DNA of 64,000 bases, taken from assembly GCF_018831085.1 (NCBI RefSeq), contig NZ_JAGPNM010000001.1, positions 806,001-870,000 on the forward strand, in the 5' to 3' direction. This document shows positions 61,131 to 64,000 of this stretch, in pieces. Both the position numbers and the translations under genes were made by a program. The notes under the pieces are model-generated. The model had not been told where the DNA came from, searched no databases, and saw only the letters and a list, made by a program, of their open reading frames with translations. This DNA is from Rheinheimera oceanensis (GTDB lineage: Bacteria; Pseudomonadota; Gammaproteobacteria; Enterobacterales; Alteromonadaceae). How positions within the stretch are numbered: position 1 is the first letter of the stretch; each line of letters begins with the position of its first letter.

Positions 61131-62225
61131 TCAGATCACCAGCAAATCAGCATCCAGCGCACCGGCGTTATCCAGCGCAATCAGGATCGACATCAGTTCT
61201 GCCGGAGTTGCCCCCAGCGCGTTAATGGCCTGCACTATAGCGTCCAGCGAGCTGCCTTCCGGCCACAGCATCATATTGGCAGTGCGCTCCTGCACATCAA
61301 CCCCGCTGTTTTGTAGCGGTGTTGTCGTGCCACCACTAAAAGGCAATGGCTGGCTTACTCCCTGTTGCTCACTGATCGTAATAGTTAAACTGCCATGGCT
61401 GACTGCAGCGCGCTTTACCCGCACTACGTCGTTCATCACCACAGTACCGGTGCGGCTGTTAAACACTACGCGCGGCCGCTGGCTGCCTTCTTCTACGTCA
61501 ATGTCCTGTAACATTGACATAAAGGTAATACGGCTGTTCGCGTCTACCGGTGCACTGACGACCAGCTTGCCTTTATGCTCGGCTCTGGCGACATCAGGCC
61601 CAAACACCTGATTAATGGCGGTAACAACATTGCGGGCAGTCTGATAATTGGGTTGCTTCAGGTTAAGCACGACCTGGGCGGCAGGTTCATATAATTGCTG
61701 CACGCTGCGCTCAACAATAGCGCCGGACGGAATAATACCGGCAGTGGGCACATTGACGGTAACCGACGAGCCATTCTGGCCGGTGGCATTTAAGCCCCCT
61801 ACCACCAGATTACCCTGCGCCAGCGCATATACTTTGCCGTCAACCCCGCGCAACGGCGTCAGCATCAAGCTGCCACCATGCAGGCTTTTGGCATCACCCA
61901 GCGACATAATAGTTACGTCCATAGTTTGCCCGGGACTGGCATTGGCCGGCAACGTTGCGGTAACGGCGACCGCCGCCACGTTTTTTGACTTCGGCAGGCT
62001 GTTTTCATCCAACTGCACGCCAAACTGTTTCAGCATATTGTTTAATGACTGGGCAGCAAACCGGATTTGCGCCTTATCGCCGGAGCCGGGCAAACCTACC
62101 ACCAGGCCATAGCCCACCAGTTGGTTGTCGCGCACACCCTGAATATCGACCAGATCCAGCAGTGGCCGGGCTTGCAACAATACGGGCCACAACAGCAACA
62201 GCACGGCAGTTATACAATGTTTCAT
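61131..62225 (-). CDS. flgI: P-ring protein FlgI
   Basis: 364 residues with a signal peptide (1-19). GVRDNQLVGYGLVVGLPGSGD and VNVPTAGIIPSGAIVER are clear FlgI segments. It forms the bushing in the peptidoglycan layer. Its stop abuts the flgJ start and it follows flgH by 10 bp. Confidence 0.97.
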   Translation of the reverse strand: MKHCITAVLLLLWPVLLQARPLLDLVDIQGVRDNQLVGYGLVVGLPGSGDKAQIRFAAQSLNNMLKQFGVQLDENSLPKSKNVAAVAVTATLPANASPGQTMDVTIMSLGDAKSLHGGSLMLTPLRGVDGKVYALAQGNLVVGGLNATGQNGSSVTVNVPTAGIIPSGAIVERSVQQLYEPAAQVVLNLKQPNYQTARNVVTAINQVFGPDVARAEHKGKLVVSAPVDANSRITFMSMLQDIDVEEGSQRPRVVFNSRTGTVVMNDVVRVKRAAVSHGSLTITISEQQGVSQPLPFSGGTTTPLQNSGVDVQERTANMMLWPEGSSLDAIVQAINALGATPAELMSILIALDNAGALDADLLVI

Positions 62226-62235
62226 AACACCTCAG

Positions 62236-62901
62236 TTAAAACGGGTTAAGAAAGCGGTTAAACAAACGGGTAAACCAGCCAGCCTGGCTGGCACTGGCTA
62301 AATCGCCTTTGCCGGAATAACTAATGCGGGCATCGGCAATACGCTGCGACGAGATGCGGTTGGTAACATCAATATCTTCCGGCCGCACCAGCCCCTGCAG
62401 GCGGATATATTCATCGCCCTGGTTCAGCTTGATCCATTTTTCGCCACGGATAGCCAGAGCACCGTTGGGCAATACATCGGTTACCCGCACGGTAATAGAG
62501 CCGCGCAGAAAGTTCTGCTGGCTGGCGGCACTTTCGCCATCAAATTGTGAACGTGAGTTCAGTTGCATGGCCAGCTCTGAGGTATTTAAGTTACCTACCA
62601 GTGGCACGCCAACATTAATGCCGGTGCTTCTGTCTATACTGGCATCGGCGCTTTTACTTGATTGGGTACGCTCATTCAGCTCCACGGTAAGAATATCGCC
62701 TACCCTGTAGGCACGTTTATCTTCGTACAGGGTAAACATATAACGATCGCTGTACAGGCTGCCATGCTGCTGGCCCGGCAGCGGTTCATCAACGCTGCGC
62801 TGCGCCACCACCTGCTCCCAGTCGGCTTCATGTACCAACGGCGGCTGGCTGGCACAGGCGCTTAGCAGTAACATAATGATTAAGGCGCTACAGGCTTTCA
62901 T
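62236..62901 (-). CDS. flgH: L-ring lipoprotein FlgH
   Basis: 221 residues from the ATG at 62901; a longer reading from 62940 is unlikely since it would overlap flgG. The lipobox is LSAC (13-16). VGDILTVELNERTQSSKSADAS, then the INVGVPL region and RISYSGKGDLASASQAGWFTRLF mark FlgH. It forms the outer-membrane L-ring. Confidence 0.96.
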   Translation of the reverse strand: MKACSALIIMLLLSACASQPPLVHEADWEQVVAQRSVDEPLPGQQHGSLYSDRYMFTLYEDKRAYRVGDILTVELNERTQSSKSADASIDRSTGINVGVPLVGNLNTSELAMQLNSRSQFDGESAASQQNFLRGSITVRVTDVLPNGALAIRGEKWIKLNQGDEYIRLQGLVRPEDIDVTNRISSQRIADARISYSGKGDLASASQAGWFTRLFNRFLNPF

Positions 62902-62905
62902 AGGC

Positions 62906-63691
62906 TTACAGGCTCTGGTTAATAAAGCGCAGCATTTCATCGGCCGCCGATACCACTTTGGCGTTCATTTCATAGGCGCGCTGCACTGCTATCATGCTGA
63001 CCATTTCATCAACCACGCTAACGTTAGAGCCTTCAATGGTGTGTTGCTGTAAAGCACCCAGCGCGTCTTCTCCGGGAACACCTTCTACCGCTTCACCTGA
63101 GGCGGCAGTGGCGCGGAATAAGTTGCCACCCAGCGCTTCCAAACCGGCAGGGTTAACAAAGTTAACGGTTAAAATCTGGCCCAGTTCTACCGGTTCAGCC
63201 TGGCCGGCAACGACAGCTGTAACGGTACCGTCGCGGCCAATAGTTACGCTGGTGGAGTTCTCTGGTATCGCAATATTTTGCAGCAGTGGCAGGCCATTGG
63301 CGTTTACGATTAATGAATCGGCGTTTAGCTGAAACTGGCCGCTGCGGCTATACAGGATTTCACCGTCCGGGTTTTCAATCTGGAAAAAGCCCTGTCCGGC
63401 AATGGCGATATCCAACGGGTTGTCACTTTTTTCAAAGCTGCCTTCCGTAAAAATTTTCTGGGTACCGTTAATACGTACACCGGTACCCACCTGAATGCCT
63501 GACGGCACCTGGTTTAGCTCGTCAGCCTGAGTGCCCGGCTGGCGCTGTACCTGATAAAATAAATCTTCAAACACGACGCGGTCTTTTTTAAAGCCTGCGG
63601 TACTAACGTTAGCCAGATTGTTGGAGATGGTTGTCATGCGCATATCCTGCGCGGCTAAACCGGTTTTACTAACCCATAAGGCAGAGTTCAT
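62906..63691 (-). CDS. flgG: Distal rod protein FlgG
   Basis: 261 residues. The N-terminus with ISNNLANVSTAGFKKDRVVFEDL and the C-terminus (VDEMVSMIAVQRAYEMNAKVVSAADEMLRFINQSL) are the typical FlgG termini. It forms the distal rod. It follows flgF. Confidence 0.97.
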   Translation of the reverse strand: MNSALWVSKTGLAAQDMRMTTISNNLANVSTAGFKKDRVVFEDLFYQVQRQPGTQADELNQVPSGIQVGTGVRINGTQKIFTEGSFEKSDNPLDIAIAGQGFFQIENPDGEILYSRSGQFQLNADSLIVNANGLPLLQNIAIPENSTSVTIGRDGTVTAVVAGQAEPVELGQILTVNFVNPAGLEALGGNLFRATAASGEAVEGVPGEDALGALQQHTIEGSNVSVVDEMVSMIAVQRAYEMNAKVVSAADEMLRFINQSL

Positions 63692-63703
63692 GTGCTGCTC
63701 CTG

Positions 63704-64000
63704 TTAACTGTTGCCACTTACCAGCTTGTTACCGGCTACCGCCAGTTCGTCAGCGGTTTTCATCATGCGGATATTCATTTCAAACTGGCGGCTGATATTC
63801 ATGGTGTTTACCATCTCTTCCACCGCATTAACATTGGCGCCTTCCAGCGCGCCGGTACGCAGGGTAATAGTTAAATCTGCCGGTAGTTGCTCCTGCTGTT
63901 GCGGCCGTAACAGGCCGTCCAGCCCTTTTACCAGAGTATTATCACCAACACTGACCATTTTTAACCGGCCTTCCTGCGCAATAACACCACCGCCTATCGG
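63704..64000 (-). CDS. flgF: Proximal rod protein FlgF, C-terminal part (N-terminus beyond window)
   Basis: The frame is open across the right edge: the visible residues begin PIGGGVIAQEGRL and end with VNTMNISRQFEMNIRMMKTAD, then GNKLVSGNS, typical of FlgF. The 12-bp gap to flgG and the order match other flg operons, so flgBCDE and flgA/M/N are expected to the right. The usable start is not visible. Confidence 0.9.
   Translation of the reverse strand, partial: PIGGGVIAQEGRLKMVSVGDNTLVKGLDGLLRPQQQEQLPADLTITLRTGALEGANVNAVEEMVNTMNISRQFEMNIRMMKTADELAVAGNKLVSGNS

Overview
The window is chromosomal DNA from a gammaproteobacterium, most likely an alteromonad of the Rheinheimera/Alishewanella type. 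This is inferred from the large TonB receptors with FecIR-type regulation, a complete second (lateral-type) flagellar gene set with a LafK-like activator, and the general codon and protein style. No rRNA, tRNA, insertion sequence or CRISPR array was seen.

Left part (1-22 kb), mixed housekeeping and accessory genes. A TonB-dependent receptor cut by the window edge (1-2214) is followed by cytochrome b561, then a RidA-like gene divergent from a TetR regulator with three copies of a palindromic operator between them. A small accessory zone (4.4-8.3 kb) holds a putative Tse2-like toxin with a coupled partner, an HNH-like zinc protein, an FKBP isomerase, an ADP-ribosyltransferase-like protein and an MltR-like protein. 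Next come a DUF3297 gene, a second TonB receptor with a signalling (STN) domain plus its FecR/FecI pair, an M14 carboxypeptidase, an NhaC-family antiporter overlapping a VanX-type dipeptidase lipoprotein, and an RND efflux pump whose TetR repressor is frameshifted in a homopolymer.

Right part (22-64 kb), almost entirely minus strand: a lateral-type flagellar locus. From right to left it contains flgFGHIJKL with a Maf flagellin-modification gene, then flagellin (lafA), fliD, fliS, and a tight run fliT-fliK-fliL-fliA-motA-motB-pilZ-fliM-fliN-fliP-fliQ-fliR-flhB-flhA, and finally motY-lafK-fliEFGHIJ. The motY-lafK operon is preceded by a very clear class I cyclic-di-GMP (GEMM) riboswitch at 30112-30196. 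A PilZ-domain gene sits translationally coupled between motB and fliM. The same second messenger may therefore act both on expression of the lateral flagellum master activator and on the motor. An ERIC-like repeat and a strong terminator separate fliS from fliT.

Inserted between the flgF-L genes and flagellin is an eight-gene minus-strand operon (53202 down to 44894) not recognised as any named system. It encodes a secreted protein, a lipoprotein, a membrane-anchored coiled-coil protein with a PEGA-like end, a membrane-anchored PEGA/sulfatase-modifying-factor-like protein without cysteines, a 35-residue membrane peptide, an ExbB/TolQ/MotA-type channel subunit, and two proteins that each join an ExbD/MotB-like single membrane helix to a periplasmic coiled coil and a von Willebrand A domain. 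It looks like an ion-driven envelope machine and is the best candidate for an undescribed system. Next to it lie a putative lipase-fold protein and its partner gene, with a decayed copy of the partner's 5' end, a layout like effector/immunity loci.
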